A model generated the notes under the pieces. It was not told where the DNA came from. It saw only the letters and a program-made list of their open reading frames with translations, and ran no database searches. A DNA stretch of 64,000 bases. Source: Rosistilla carotiformis. Lineage in GTDB: Bacteria; Planctomycetota; Planctomycetia; Pirellulales; Pirellulaceae. The stretch is taken from contig NZ_CP036348.1 of assembly GCF_007753095.1 (NCBI RefSeq), forward strand, positions 6,673,411-6,737,410, given 5' to 3'. The position numbers were made by a program, and so were the translations under genes. The first letter of the stretch is position 1. Every line of letters begins with the position of its first letter. Positions 45,822 to 55,607 of the stretch are shown piece by piece.

Positions 45822-47447
45822 TCACTTCGTTGGAACCAATGCTGCCGAAGCGGCTTGGTCTTTGGGTTGACTGGGAACCGATTCTTTCATCTCGGGTTGT
45901 TCCGCCGGAGCTTGGTCCAATCGGATCGTAAACGATTGATCTTGCTCGAGCATGTAGCGGTCGTGCAGCGGACTGTACGCGAGCACGTGCACCGTATTGC
46001 CATCGGGATCGAATTCCAACAGCCGCAGGTAGGCTTCGCCGCCAAGTTCTCGCATCTGGTAGTTCGCCAACATTTGGTGGACCAGCTGGCCGGTGTCGTT
46101 GGGGTCGGCGCGATAGCCCGTTCCGTCGTTGAGAACATGGCCGTTGAAGGTGAAGACAAAGTTGTGCTTGCGAACCAATTTGTCCCACAATTCCTGGCCG
46201 TCGTTGACGCCACCGGGAGTTCGATAGTGGTGCGGATTCCAGTGATTGGGATTTACCTTGTCGGTCGCATCGTAGCGACGAGAGTTCGAGAAGAGGTAGG
46301 CGTGGGTCACAAGGATCCCTTTGTGATCGGGATGCTTGGTCATCACATCGTTAGCCCATGCGATCGTCTCGTCGCGCGGCCCCCATTCCAACGCCAGGAC
46401 GATCCACTTTTGACCTCCCGCTTCGAACAGATGGTACGTGTTGTCAAGCTTTCCCGCTTCGAAGGCTCCGCCAAACCCTGGCATCGCAGCTGTTTTTTCG
46501 TAAGGAAAATACTCATTCAACAACGTGTCGCGCGTCGATGCGTCGCCCGAAGGGCCGTAATCGTGATTGCCACCAACGATCGCATAGGGGACGTGGCCGT
46601 CGAGCAACTGCATCGATTCGGCCGCTCTCTCCCATTCCTTTCTGGTGTTGTTGTTGGTGATGTCACCCAGGTGCAGAACGTATTGAATGTTGCGTTGTTT
46701 CGCATGAGCACGCAGCCAAGCGGTCTGAGCTGAAAACAAACCCGGGAAGCGAACCGAATAGACTTGGGTGTCGGGGAGTAGGGCCAAAGTCCAGGAACCC
46801 TCGATAAAGCTGCCTTGAACGCGAGGTGCCGGCGTGACCTGGATCGGAACGGCACGACGGGCTTCGACATCCTGGACGTGTTGCAGCAGGTTCTTGGCAA
46901 ACCGCTGCCCCAGCCGATCGAGATGTTCTTCGGCGGAAGGCTTGCCGTCGGCGTCGATCCGTTTGTCGACATGCATCGCCGCGAGCACAATCCGCCCCTG
47001 GCCGTAGGCTCCTTCCATCAAGATCGGGTGGCTGGCGTAAGCGTCGGAACTGATCACGACTTCAAATCCCCCGTGCCGATCAAACGTCTCCCACCCCAAG
47101 CGGTCGCCGGTCACTTGCGCGGTGCCGTCGGCTTTGATAAACCCTTGGGCGAGCGTGTGCCCTGTGGAGAGGACGTGCAGTTTGGCCGAATCGATATCGC
47201 ACCGTCGCGCTTCGAGCGTTGTAGGAAGAAACGGAGGGCGATCTTCGGTCTGATCGGCCTGCGTCATTTGGACCAGGACATTGCCGTCGTCGACGAATTT
47301 ATAGAGGTCTTTGGCGTACTTCTTCATGTAGGGTTGGTAGGCGGGGTCTTCGCTGGCAAAGCTACCGATAAAAACCAGCCCCGAGAGGCCCCATGGAGAA
47401 CTGTCCTTTGGCAAGGGATGGACCTCGAATCCGGCTTCGGTCAGCAA
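45822..47447 (-). CDS. Metallophosphoesterase, body of an interrupted gene
   Basis: A 541-aa frame beginning at a TTG; the true coding sequence extends upstream in frame to an amber codon at 47502-47504 (see the next entry). Residues 1-190 look like a ThuA/GATase-like domain (PWGLSGLVFIGSF, LEARRCDID). The rest is a calcineurin-like phosphoesterase with PDTQVYS, LHLGDITNNN, GGNHDYG, VTHAYL and FNGHVLN, a full two-metal site. It is probably an exported phosphodiesterase or phosphatase. With the leader cut off, the product would stay in the cytoplasm if made at all. It is the convergent neighbour of the polyketide run. Confidence 0.8.
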   Translation of the reverse strand: MLTEAGFEVHPLPKDSSPWGLSGLVFIGSFASEDPAYQPYMKKYAKDLYKFVDDGNVLVQMTQADQTEDRPPFLPTTLEARRCDIDSAKLHVLSTGHTLAQGFIKADGTAQVTGDRLGWETFDRHGGFEVVISSDAYASHPILMEGAYGQGRIVLAAMHVDKRIDADGKPSAEEHLDRLGQRFAKNLLQHVQDVEARRAVPIQVTPAPRVQGSFIEGSWTLALLPDTQVYSVRFPGLFSAQTAWLRAHAKQRNIQYVLHLGDITNNNTRKEWERAAESMQLLDGHVPYAIVGGNHDYGPSGDASTRDTLLNEYFPYEKTAAMPGFGGAFEAGKLDNTYHLFEAGGQKWIVLALEWGPRDETIAWANDVMTKHPDHKGILVTHAYLFSNSRRYDATDKVNPNHWNPHHYRTPGGVNDGQELWDKLVRKHNFVFTFNGHVLNDGTGYRADPNDTGQLVHQMLANYQMRELGGEAYLRLLEFDPDGNTVHVLAYSPLHDRYMLEQDQSFTIRLDQAPAEQPEMKESVPSQPKDQAASAALVPTK

Positions 47448-47501
47448 CTGGGACGCTCCGCGGCGGTTGGTCCATGGGTCGAGATAGTCCCAGACAAACG
47501 C

Positions 47502-47636
47502 CTACACTGCAGTTGGGGCTTTTTCCACGGCATCGACGGAAGACACGTTCCCAAAAAGGCTGGCACTCATTATCGCAGTAGCACTCGCTAGATTAATCAA
47601 GGTGGCTCGGATGGCCCGAATCTGGACGCCTGACAT
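47502..47636 (-). pseudogene. Signal-peptide fragment of the phosphoesterase, ending in in-frame TAG
   Basis: From the ATG at 47636, preceded by a GGAG, the frame encodes a plausible leader (LINLASATAIMSASLFGNVSS, then DAVEKAPTAV). It then meets TAG at 47504-47502. Directly after it the same frame continues as AFVWDYLDPWTNRRGASQL into the phosphoesterase body. The frame is unbroken apart from this one codon. It is thus a nonsense mutation, a sequencing error or, less likely, readthrough. Confidence 0.75.
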
Positions 47637-48032
47637 TCTGTATTCTCCACGGTTGTAGCGTGAACGATCGTTTGCAACGACACCAAATGGACATTATATT
47701 CGCGTGAGAAAATGCCGATGTCGATGCATTTTTAAGTGCGATGGGCGGCTTCCACAATCCAGAACCGGAAGCCCGTGCAAAGATTCACTTCAACTTAACT
47801 CACCTTGGATATTAAATCCGATCTAAGGGGTCTTCGGTCCCCCGATCGCTGCTTGCGGGGAGCGCGTGGGGGGCAAATGAAGTTCAAGTGAAGGAGTCGA
47901 CGACGCCCCCTCGGACGATTACGCTCGGCGGTTCGCCGCGGGAAATTAGTTAAAGCTAACGCCCGACAAGATGCCCCCTGCACCTTGAAACTCTTCCCGT
48001 GATCCCTCCACAACCGACGCTGTGAACTTTTG
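47637..48032. other. Intergenic region, no gene seen
   Basis: Nearly 400 bp between divergent genes. It contains an imperfect inverted repeat (TTCACTTCAACTT near 47788 against AAGTTCAAGTGAA near 47880) and several G- or C-runs. It must hold the promoters for the phosphoesterase gene and the RpiR regulator gene. No RNA gene was recognised. Confidence 0.4.
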
Positions 48033-48884
48033 ATGAGTACCCCTGCTGCCCAAAGCTCCTCCTACGCCGATGAATCCTGGCGGAAGAAGTTTCGTCGCCT
48101 GCATGGCGAACTGACCAACGCAGAACAGCGGGCTGGCGAATATTTCGAGAAGCATCCCGAGTCGGCATACCATTCGATCACCGAAGTCGTTGCGATCAGT
48201 GGGATCGGATACGGAACCGTGATTCGTTTTTGCCAGAAGCTGGGCTGCAAGGGCTTTCAAGACTTCAAGCTGATGCTGGCAACCGACGAAGCGGTCAACG
48301 TGCGCGCCGAACGCGATCCGAACGACCGCCAGGGGAGCGAGGTTGAGCGACGGCTGAAGAACGATCTCAGTGAAACCCTGAGACTGCTGGACGACCACGA
48401 CTTGCAATTAGCGGCCGAGCGCCTGCTGGCCTGCCGAGTTGTTCAAATCGTGGGTGTTGCCAGCTCTGCACCGCTGGTGACAGGATTGGCGTGGAAGCTC
48501 GTCCGGATTGGTATCGACGCCCGCCCATCGACCGAAGGGTATGTGATGGCGGTCAACGCGACGCTGCTCGACGAATCGGATGTCCTCTTCGCGATCAGTT
48601 CATCGGGCGCGACGAAGGACATCCTGCACGCGGCGAGCGTTGCCGAAACACAGCAGGCAACGGTGATCGCCCTCACAAATTTCCCCAACTCACCGCTCAG
48701 TCAAATAGCGGATATTTCGCTGATCACCACCGCAAATCGCGACCCGATCAAGGCCGAGATCCCATCGATCATCGCGGGCGAAGCCGTCGCCGAAATGCTC
48801 CTAGACCGCATGCTTTCCCTCGCCCCCAAACGACTCGATCACATCCTGCAATCCTCGAAGGTCGTCACGGATCGAAAACTCTGA
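48033..48884 (+). CDS. MurR/RpiR-family transcriptional regulator
   Basis: A 283-aa regulator with the ATG at 48033. The N-terminal HTH (residues about 15-90) includes HSITEVVAISGIGYGTVIRF and FCQKLGCKGFQDFK. The C-terminal SIS domain (about 120-260) has VQIVGVASSAPLVTGLAWK and FAISSSGATKD, which binds phosphosugars. Such proteins control sugar catabolism in response to sugar phosphates. It converges on a four-gene sugar locus and is the likely regulator of it. Its own operator was not located. Confidence 0.9.
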   Translation: MSTPAAQSSSYADESWRKKFRRLHGELTNAEQRAGEYFEKHPESAYHSITEVVAISGIGYGTVIRFCQKLGCKGFQDFKLMLATDEAVNVRAERDPNDRQGSEVERRLKNDLSETLRLLDDHDLQLAAERLLACRVVQIVGVASSAPLVTGLAWKLVRIGIDARPSTEGYVMAVNATLLDESDVLFAISSSGATKDILHAASVAETQQATVIALTNFPNSPLSQIADISLITTANRDPIKAEIPSIIAGEAVAEMLLDRMLSLAPKRLDHILQSSKVVTDRKL

Positions 48885-49097
48885 TCGACCGACCGCAGGG
48901 CTCGAAGCTTCGGCCGATCAAAAGGAGATTGTGAAATGGAACGAGCCGAGCAGGCCCGACCAGCGGTCCCTCTCGGCTCGATCTTGTTAGCACATTGTGA
49001 TCCGTCCTGCCCGCTTACTTTCGCTGGGCGCAAACGCAAGTGGAAATCGCGGTACCATCGGCCGAAGCCTCGAGTCCGGCCGGATAGCGATGGAGGA

Positions 49098-50228
49098 CTA
49101 CACGTCCATCCAGGCGCGGTCTTTGGCGCTCTTGAGGACTGCGTCGCAGACCTTTTGAGTTTCCAAGGCGTCGCGGAACGATGGATGAACGGGCTTCCCT
49201 TCGTCGAGACTCTTCAAGAAGTCGGCGACTTGGTGGATGAAGCTGTGTTCGTATCCAACGTTCAAACCTGGCACCCACCAGTTGCCCATGTAGGGTTGGT
49301 CGCCATCGGATACGTGAACGTCGCGCCAGCCGCGGACGATGCCGTCGTCGGCGTAGTTGAAGTACTGCAGGCGATGCAGGTCGTGCAGGTCCCAGGCCAG
49401 GCTGCCGTGTTCGCCGTTGATCTCCAGCGTGTAAAGCGCCTTGTGACCGCGAGCGTATCGGGTCGATTCGAACAGGCCGAGGGAGCCGTTGTCGAAGTGG
49501 CAATGGAACATGCACGCGTCGTCGATCGTGACAGGTTCCTTCTTGCCGGTTTCAGCATGCAGGCGTTCCTTGACAAAGGTTTCGGTCATCGCCGAAACGT
49601 CTTTGATGCCGCCGTTAAGCCAGAGAGCTGTATCGATGCAGTGAGCCAGCAGATCGCCGGTCACGCCGCTGCCAGCTGCTTCGGCATCCAGGCGCCAGGT
49701 CGCTGCACCGCCTTGAGGGACGTCGGCGTTGATCGTCCAATCTTGCAAGAAGTTCGCACGGTAATGGAAGATCTTGCCCAAGCGACCTTCGTCGATGATC
49801 TGCTTGGCCAGCGAGACCGCGGGGATGCGGCGGTAGTTGTACCAAACCATGTTCGGCACGCCCGCCTTCTCGACCGCTTCGCACATCGCTTCGCCTTCGG
49901 CGACGTCGATCGCCAGCGGCTTCTCGCACAGAACCGCCTTGCCCGCTTCGGCGGCGGCGATCGAGATCTCTTTGTGCAAGTTGTTCGGCACGCAGATGTC
50001 GACGGCGTCGATGTCGTCGCGCTTCAGCAATTCACGCCAATCGGTTTCGATCGATTCGTAGCCCCAGTTGTCGGCAAACTCTTGAGCCTTTTCCGCGTTG
50101 CGGGCACACAGCGCCTTGAGGACCGGTTTGTGGCCGAGCTTGAAGAAGTGGTTCGCTTGGGCGTAGCCGTTGGTGTGCGCTTTGCCCATGAAACCGTAAC
50201 CGATCATTCCGATGTTGACGTTTTTCAT
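49098..50228 (-). CDS. Gfo/Idh/MocA-family oxidoreductase
   Basis: A 376-aa NAD(P)-dependent sugar or inositol dehydrogenase. The Rossmann motif [13 protein letters not shown] is at residues 5-17. The conserved CEKPLAIDV, with the catalytic-region lysine, is near residue 95, and [14 protein letters not shown] follows. The long C-terminal beta-sheet domain ends with [14 protein letters not shown], typical of the family. It is the last gene of a three-gene minus-strand run with an isomerase and a cupin protein, 122 bp after the isomerase. It likely oxidises a sugar or polyol ring carbon. The substrate is not known. Confidence 0.92.
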   Translation of the reverse strand: MKNVNIGMIGYGFMGKAHTNGYAQANHFFKLGHKPVLKALCARNAEKAQEFADNWGYESIETDWRELLKRDDIDAVDICVPNNLHKEISIAAAEAGKAVLCEKPLAIDVAEGEAMCEAVEKAGVPNMVWYNYRRIPAVSLAKQIIDEGRLGKIFHYRANFLQDWTINADVPQGGAATWRLDAEAAGSGVTGDLLAHCIDTALWLNGGIKDVSAMTETFVKERLHAETGKKEPVTIDDACMFHCHFDNGSLGLFESTRYARGHKALYTLEINGEHGSLAWDLHDLHRLQYFNYADDGIVRGWRDVHVSDGDQPYMGNWWVPGLNVGYEHSFIHQVADFLKSLDEGKPVHPSFRDALETQKVCDAVLKSAKDRAWMDV

Positions 50229-50350
50229 GTTGATGGTGTCTCGTTTCTGAAGTGTTGTGAGGATCTATTCAATGCCGATCGGCTGCCAAGCGTCGTCTGC
50301 CGCGATGGTCGCCTTTCGCGGAGCAAAAGGCGGCAGGCAGCCCGCGGGTG

Positions 50351-51370
50351 TTAAACCAAGCTGGCGTTGGCGTCGCGAACCTTGATCATCGTGTCGAGGA
50401 TCGTGTTCCAGGTCTTGGGATCTTCCAACGTCGCGTTGGGAAACATGCAGCCGTCCCAACAGATATGTTGGATGCCGCGCGACGAAGCGTCTTTGAGCCA
50501 GTAGCTGGCGCAACGGACGATATCCAATTTGCCGTTGGGGTCATCCGCTGGGCAGTGCTTGCCCGTCTTGTCGTGCGACCCGGCACCGTGGACTTCGCCA
50601 TCGTTTTGGGCGACGTGGAAATCGATCGTCCAAGGACGCAGCTTGTCGGTCATCTTTTCATACGCGGCGTAAAACTCTTCGTCGCTGTAGCCCGGTTGCA
50701 GCAGCGCGTGTTCGGCGGCGTTGTAGCCCATCAGGTACAGATAGGTGTGCGCCAGGTCGGCTTGGAAACCGAGACTCTCGGGCATCCCAACCGCTTCGAG
50801 AAGGTCTAACATGTCCTTCCAGCTGTGCATGCCGGCCCAGCAGATCTCGCCTTCGGCAGCCAAACGCTGGCCGTGATCGGCGGCGATCTTGGCAGCTTCT
50901 TTGAAGGTCGCTGCGATTTGGGCGGTGTTGGACGACGGGTTCTCTTTCCACTTTTCGACGCCAAACTCGGCGCTGTCGATGCGGATCACGCCGTATTTGC
51001 GAACGCCATGGTTATCGAAGATGCCAGCGACGCGGCAGGCCATCTTGACTGCCGAGAGGAACTTTTCGCGTTGTTCGGCGGTTCCCATCGCGGAATCGCC
51101 AATCGTGCCGGGCCATACGGGAGCGACCAGCGACCCGACGGCAAAGCCTTTGCTTTGGATCAGGTCAGCGATCTGACGCAGTTCGTCGTCGCTCGCTTCA
51201 GGGTTGGTGTGAGGCAGGAACAGGAAATAATCGATGCCGTCGAACTTCTGACCGTTGACTTCGGCAGCGGCTGTCAGGTCGAGCATCTTTTCCAGACTGA
51301 TCGGCGGCTCTTGTCCCTCGTCGGTCCCTTTGCCAACCAGTCCGGGCCACATCGCGTTGTGTAGTTTCAT
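50351..51370 (-). CDS. Xylose-isomerase-like TIM-barrel sugar isomerase/epimerase
   Basis: A 339-aa protein starting at the ATG at 51370 ([15 protein letters not shown]). It follows the AP-endonuclease-2/xylose-isomerase-like barrel, with acidic and His metal ligands spread over the strands ([45 protein letters not shown]). These enzymes interconvert keto and aldo sugars or epimerise ketoses. It sits between the cupin gene and the Gfo/Idh/MocA gene in one direction, a common set-up for cyclitol or rare-sugar breakdown. Confidence 0.88.
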   Translation of the reverse strand: MKLHNAMWPGLVGKGTDEGQEPPISLEKMLDLTAAAEVNGQKFDGIDYFLFLPHTNPEASDDELRQIADLIQSKGFAVGSLVAPVWPGTIGDSAMGTAEQREKFLSAVKMACRVAGIFDNHGVRKYGVIRIDSAEFGVEKWKENPSSNTAQIAATFKEAAKIAADHGQRLAAEGEICWAGMHSWKDMLDLLEAVGMPESLGFQADLAHTYLYLMGYNAAEHALLQPGYSDEEFYAAYEKMTDKLRPWTIDFHVAQNDGEVHGAGSHDKTGKHCPADDPNGKLDIVRCASYWLKDASSRGIQHICWDGCMFPNATLEDPKTWNTILDTMIKVRDANASLV

Positions 51371-51532
51371 CGTTGTTCCTGTTCCGTGCCTTGTACGTGC
51401 TTTGGTGTGTGAGCAACAACCCACAGTGGTTCTGTTGGGCTATTGTAGCGAGATGCTAAGAGGCCGTTCGACGATTGCCGAGGCCAGCCGAAATCCTTTG
51501 ACTCCGGCTGGCGGCAAACCGGATGCGGCGTG

Positions 51533-52789
51533 CTATTTCGATCCGCCGTGCAGCGGCAGATTCGGATGCACATCGGGACCGAAGTAACGCAGGCCAACCA
51601 GTGGCTCGCTGCCGGTATTCTCGATCACAACGCCGGCGTTGGCAGCTTCGTACGAGATGAAGATCTCGTCTTCGGTGTTTTCGCCGAAGCGAATCGAAGC
51701 GGGCGTTTGCAGGTTCAAGCTGCCCATCTTGCCCTTGCCCTGCATCGTGATCCAGCTGCTGGCACCCGGTTCTTGAAGCGTGCACTTCTTGCCCGGTTGA
51801 ATCGTCAGCTCTTTGGCGCTGAACAATTGCTTGCCATCGACGCGGCCGTAGACGATCCACAGGTCTTCATACCCGTCGCCGCTGCGGTCGGTGTCGACGA
51901 TCGGTTCCAGGTAGTTCGATTCCTTGAAGTGGGTGTCGACGTTCTTTTCCCAGTCGAGCTGGCCAATGATGAAGTCGAGGTCTTGGTGCTTGTCTTCGGG
52001 CATGTCCTTGACCAACAGCGACCATGGCACGTAGCGGCCTTCGACGATCGATTGGAACATGCCAAAGACGTCGCTGCCCCACTGAGGTTCGTAAGTGCAT
52101 AGCGAACCGGGAGCGTGCAGAACGCCCGGCGGGATCAACCAACCGGTGCCGCGCTTCAGGCGGTGGGCACGCGAGAGGTCGAGGATTCCGTTGTCCCCTT
52201 CGTTCCAGTTTTCCAAGCACTTGCGAACTTGATCCTTGGTGGTGCCTGGTTCGAGCCCCATGAAGGTGTAGGCAAAGTTGTTGTCGACGTTGTTCAATTG
52301 TGGCGGGAAGTAATAGCTCTCGGGCTTCCCTTCTTGGCCGACCAACGCCGCATCTTCTTGGCTCTGGTGCATGTGGTGCGGGATCGGGCCCATGTTGTCG
52401 AAGAACTTGCTGTAGACTGGCCAGCGATCGTACTTCGAGAACATGTCTTTACCGATCAAGCGGTCGCCCGCTTCGGCAACGGCATCTTTGAGCAAGAACT
52501 TTTGCCCTTCGTGCAGGCAGAAGCTGAGGCCTTCGTGCCAGACGCGTCCCTCGTTGGCCGCTTCGGTCGTGCTGCCGAACCAACGTTCATCGATGCCACC
52601 GCGATCGGCACCGAAGCGGTAATAATCGCTCGGGTGCAGCTTAATCCGGCGCCCCGGTTGAAGGAAGGATCGAGGCACCCAAGTGGGTGTTAAACGCAGC
52701 AGTCCACCGCCTGCGTTCATTGCCGAATCCAGGACGGATGCGACGTTGTCCGATTTGACCAATCCTTCGTCGAGGCTTATTTGAGGCAT
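51533..52789 (-). CDS. Cupin protein, mannose-6-phosphate-isomerase-like
   Basis: A 418-aa protein; the ATG at 52789 is preferred over the longer frame. The first cupin-like part has PHHMHQSQED and then EGKPESYYFP, which match the metal-binding and substrate regions of type I phosphomannose isomerases. A second part has IPPGVLHAPGS and the C-terminal QGKGKMGSLNLQ. It probably isomerises a sugar or sugar phosphate, but the active-site spacing differs from classical ManA, so the substrate is open. It is first of the three-gene minus-strand unit and divergent from the DUF4432 gene. Confidence 0.75.
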   Translation of the reverse strand: MPQISLDEGLVKSDNVASVLDSAMNAGGGLLRLTPTWVPRSFLQPGRRIKLHPSDYYRFGADRGGIDERWFGSTTEAANEGRVWHEGLSFCLHEGQKFLLKDAVAEAGDRLIGKDMFSKYDRWPVYSKFFDNMGPIPHHMHQSQEDAALVGQEGKPESYYFPPQLNNVDNNFAYTFMGLEPGTTKDQVRKCLENWNEGDNGILDLSRAHRLKRGTGWLIPPGVLHAPGSLCTYEPQWGSDVFGMFQSIVEGRYVPWSLLVKDMPEDKHQDLDFIIGQLDWEKNVDTHFKESNYLEPIVDTDRSGDGYEDLWIVYGRVDGKQLFSAKELTIQPGKKCTLQEPGASSWITMQGKGKMGSLNLQTPASIRFGENTEDEIFISYEAANAGVVIENTGSEPLVGLRYFGPDVHPNLPLHGGSK

Positions 52790-52981
52790 TTTTCGTGGTG
52801 TCCTAATGAGATAACCTGTTGATATTCCGCCGGTGACCCATCCGAAAAGGCGGTCAGACCGGCGCACGATGTTTTATTCGGCATCGACGCCTGAAACAAG
52901 TCAGTGTCGGCGATTCGATCATTCGCGGTGCAACAAAAGATCGACAAAAACTCACCCCCCATACCTGCTCGAGGCCCCCAT
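52790..52981. promoter_or_regulatory. Divergent promoter region of the sugar locus
   Basis: About 190 bp between the cupin gene start and the DUF4432 gene start. It must hold both promoters and is the likely target of the RpiR regulator. No convincing palindrome was picked out by eye. Confidence 0.4.
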
Positions 52982-54148
52982 ATGGCAACCAACTTCAAGA
53001 ATCCCGCAGCCCCCCGCACGCTCCCCGCGATCGATTGGCATCCGCCGCGCGAAGGCTGCTTGGCCGCGATGGAGTCGCCCGAGGGGCAAATCACCCTGAA
53101 GTACGGCACGATCGCCAGCGGTCGTGGGGCGGGGATCGAGGTGGTGCAGATCGATACCGGACCGATGCAGGTGACCCTGTTGCCGACCCGCGGGATGGCG
53201 ATTTGGCAAGTGATTTGCGATGGAATCCCCTTCAAATGGAACTCGCCCGTCGATGGCCCCATCCACCCATCGCTGGTTCCGGTCCACGATCCCGGCGGCA
53301 TCGGCTGGCTGGAAGGATTTGACGAACTGCTGGTCCGGTGCGGCTTGGTCAGCAATGGAGCCCCCGAATTCGACGAATCGGGGCAATTGCGGTATCCGCT
53401 GCACGGGCGGATCGCAAACACCCCGGCAGAGAGGGTGTGGTCAGAGGAGGTCGAGGGGCGATGCGTCGTCGCGGGAGAAACGCACGAAAAGCGGCTGTTT
53501 TTCAATAATTTAACACTGACAACGCGGGTCTCCGTCGCCCCGGGAGGTCGCGAGATCGAGATCGAAGACACGGTGAGCAATCACGGCTCGCAGCCAGCCG
53601 AAACGCAGATGCTGTATCACATCAATGTAGGCGCTCCGGTGCTGGGAGCGGATGCAAAGCTGTTGGTCCCATTCGAAGAAGTGGCGCCGCGGAACGATCA
53701 CGCCGCAACGGACATCGCGACTTGGGATCGGTATCGCGGTCCGGAATCGGGATTCCAGGAACAGGTGCATTTATTCCGAATGAAGTCCGATGCCGCCGGA
53801 TCAACGGCGATGATGCTGCAATCCCCCGGCGGCGATCAGGGTTTTGGACTTTCCTACGACACGAACACGCTCCCCTATTTTATCGTTTGGAAAAATACCG
53901 CGGCGCACCAGGACGGCTATGTCACGGGGCTCGAACCGTCAACGAATTTCCCGAACCCACGCAGCTTTGAAGGAAAACAAGGGCGCGTCGCGACCGTTCC
54001 CCCCGGCGGAAGCGTCACTCACCGTGTGAACCTGCATCCGCTGGTCGGCCAACAAAACGTCGACTCTTTCGCGGCCAAGGTCCAGGCATTGCAAGGAAGC
54101 GGGTCGCCGACGGTGCATGAAAAACCGAAGGCCGATTGGGCGTCTTAA
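52982..54148 (+). CDS. DUF4432 aldose-1-epimerase-like protein
   Basis: A 388-aa protein with the ATG at 52982. It follows the galactose-mutarotase-like beta-sandwich family DUF4432: TLLPTRGMAIW, DGIPFKWNSPVDGPIHP, GWLEGFDELLVRCG, LHGRIANTPA and later LYHINVGAPVLG, GLEPSTNFPNPR. Members are thought to be sugar epimerases in catabolic loci. No signal peptide is present, so it acts in the cytoplasm. It is divergent from the cupin-led operon and likely shares its regulation. Confidence 0.88.
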   Translation: MATNFKNPAAPRTLPAIDWHPPREGCLAAMESPEGQITLKYGTIASGRGAGIEVVQIDTGPMQVTLLPTRGMAIWQVICDGIPFKWNSPVDGPIHPSLVPVHDPGGIGWLEGFDELLVRCGLVSNGAPEFDESGQLRYPLHGRIANTPAERVWSEEVEGRCVVAGETHEKRLFFNNLTLTTRVSVAPGGREIEIEDTVSNHGSQPAETQMLYHINVGAPVLGADAKLLVPFEEVAPRNDHAATDIATWDRYRGPESGFQEQVHLFRMKSDAAGSTAMMLQSPGGDQGFGLSYDTNTLPYFIVWKNTAAHQDGYVTGLEPSTNFPNPRSFEGKQGRVATVPPGGSVTHRVNLHPLVGQQNVDSFAAKVQALQGSGSPTVHEKPKADWAS

Positions 54149-54167
54149 GCAGGTCCCCCCCGCGTAC

Positions 54168-55607
54168 CTAAGCGGCCAGCTTTTGCGTTCGCCCATTCGC
54201 CTGCTTCAGAAACTCGACAGCCTTGATCAGTTGCGGATCTTGGTCGAGTGCCCGCGGGTCGGCCGACACTTTTTCGATGGCTTCTTCCGAATCCGCGTCG
54301 CTCGGCGGCGTTTCTGCCGCCGCGGCCGGCTTCGACGCCTCCGTGCTATCGGTTTCTGTCGTCGCCGGACTCGTGACGTCCACAGGCAAAGCATCTTTCG
54401 TCACCACGACAGCCGTTTCGGGCATGATCGGGTAGGCGGCGCTTTGCAGGCGCTTCATCGCGGCCATCCGTTGGTCGTCGGACAGCTTGACCTCAAAGCC
54501 TTCGTTAGGGCGAACTCCCCAAGCCTCTTCGTCGGTCGAACCCTCCAGGCGATGGATGTTCTCGCCGTTGGGGCGGTAGTAGCGGGCGGTGGTCAGCTTC
54601 AGCGCGCTGCGTCCCGATTCCAGCGGCAGCACGTTTTGAACCGTTCCCTTGCCGAAGGACCGTTCGCCGATGACCGTTGCTCGGCGATGATCCTTCAAGC
54701 TCGCAGCGACGATCTCGCTGGCGCTGGCCGAATCACCATCGATCATAATCACAAGCGGTTTGTCGTCGTCGACCAGTACTCCCGAGGTCGCCGAAAACTC
54801 CGCCTCCAGCTTGCCGCCGCGACCGCGTGTCGTCACGATCACTTCGTCTTCGAGAAACATGTCGGCGATATCGACGGCGGCCGACAACAGCCCGCCTTGA
54901 TTCTGACGCAGGTCGATGATCAACGAATCAAAATCGTTGTCCAGTTGTTCCAATGCCGCGGTGATCTCGTCGACGGTCTGTTCGGCAAACGTCGTCACGC
55001 GGATGTAGGCGATCCGCGGCTCTTCACGCAGTCGGAAGACCCAGTTGTTGTCCGAATCGCGGTAATCTCCCAGCACCGATTCCAGCGGAATCCAAGCGCG
55101 CTGCACTTCGACCTGCAGCGTTTGATCGCCTCGCTGGACCAGGATCGAAACGACAGTCCCCTCGGGGCCGCGCAACAAATCGCTGACCTTTCCGATTTCG
55201 AGCCCTTCAGTTGTCGTCCCATCGACTTCCATGATCCGGTCTCCCGGTCGCAGCCCCGCCTTAAACGCGGGCGTTGCAAACAGAGGCGTCACGACGCGCA
55301 CGCGGTCCTCTTTATCGGGCTGTTCGACGATGATCCCGATCCCGGCAAACCGCTGCTGCAGCGCGTCTTGGAAATGGCCGTACGAACTGGGATCGATGAA
55401 CTGGGAATAGGGATCCAATTGGCTCACCACCCCCTGCATCGCTCCATCGACCAAAGCGCGGTGGTCGACCGGATCGACGTAATAGCGATCGATCATCGAG
55501 ATCGCGTCTCCGACCGGTCCGGCGTGTTTCATTCGATCCGCCTTCAAATAACAGGCGACCGACACGATCATCACCGCCACAATGACGTAGGTGTTGCGAA
55601 CAGGCAT
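54168..55607 (-). CDS. C-terminal processing peptidase (S41, CtpA/Prc-like)
   Basis: A 479-aa periplasmic protease. I use the ATG at 55607, which starts a hydrophobic leader (NTYVIVAVMIVSVACYL); the frame extends further but enters the repeat region. A PDZ domain lies around residues 90-190 (GIGIIVEQP, AGLRPGDRIMEVDG). The S41 core has LRQNQGGLLSAAVDIAD, the serine in GDSASASEIV at about residue 294 and the lysine in GERSFGKGTVQ near 318, a Ser-Lys dyad. The C-terminal 60 residues are Thr/Ala/Pro/Asp-rich. It is convergent with the DUF4432 gene, the two stops being 20 bp apart. Confidence 0.92.
   Translation of the reverse strand: MPVRNTYVIVAVMIVSVACYLKADRMKHAGPVGDAISMIDRYYVDPVDHRALVDGAMQGVVSQLDPYSQFIDPSSYGHFQDALQQRFAGIGIIVEQPDKEDRVRVVTPLFATPAFKAGLRPGDRIMEVDGTTTEGLEIGKVSDLLRGPEGTVVSILVQRGDQTLQVEVQRAWIPLESVLGDYRDSDNNWVFRLREEPRIAYIRVTTFAEQTVDEITAALEQLDNDFDSLIIDLRQNQGGLLSAAVDIADMFLEDEVIVTTRGRGGKLEAEFSATSGVLVDDDKPLVIMIDGDSASASEIVAASLKDHRRATVIGERSFGKGTVQNVLPLESGRSALKLTTARYYRPNGENIHRLEGSTDEEAWGVRPNEGFEVKLSDDQRMAAMKRLQSAAYPIMPETAVVVTKDALPVDVTSPATTETDSTEASKPAAAAETPPSDADSEEAIEKVSADPRALDQDPQLIKAVEFLKQANGRTQKLAA

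Noticed and set aside
47637-48032. Riboswitch or small RNA gene
   Set aside because: G/C-runs and a weak inverted repeat are present, but no known RNA family pattern could be recognised.
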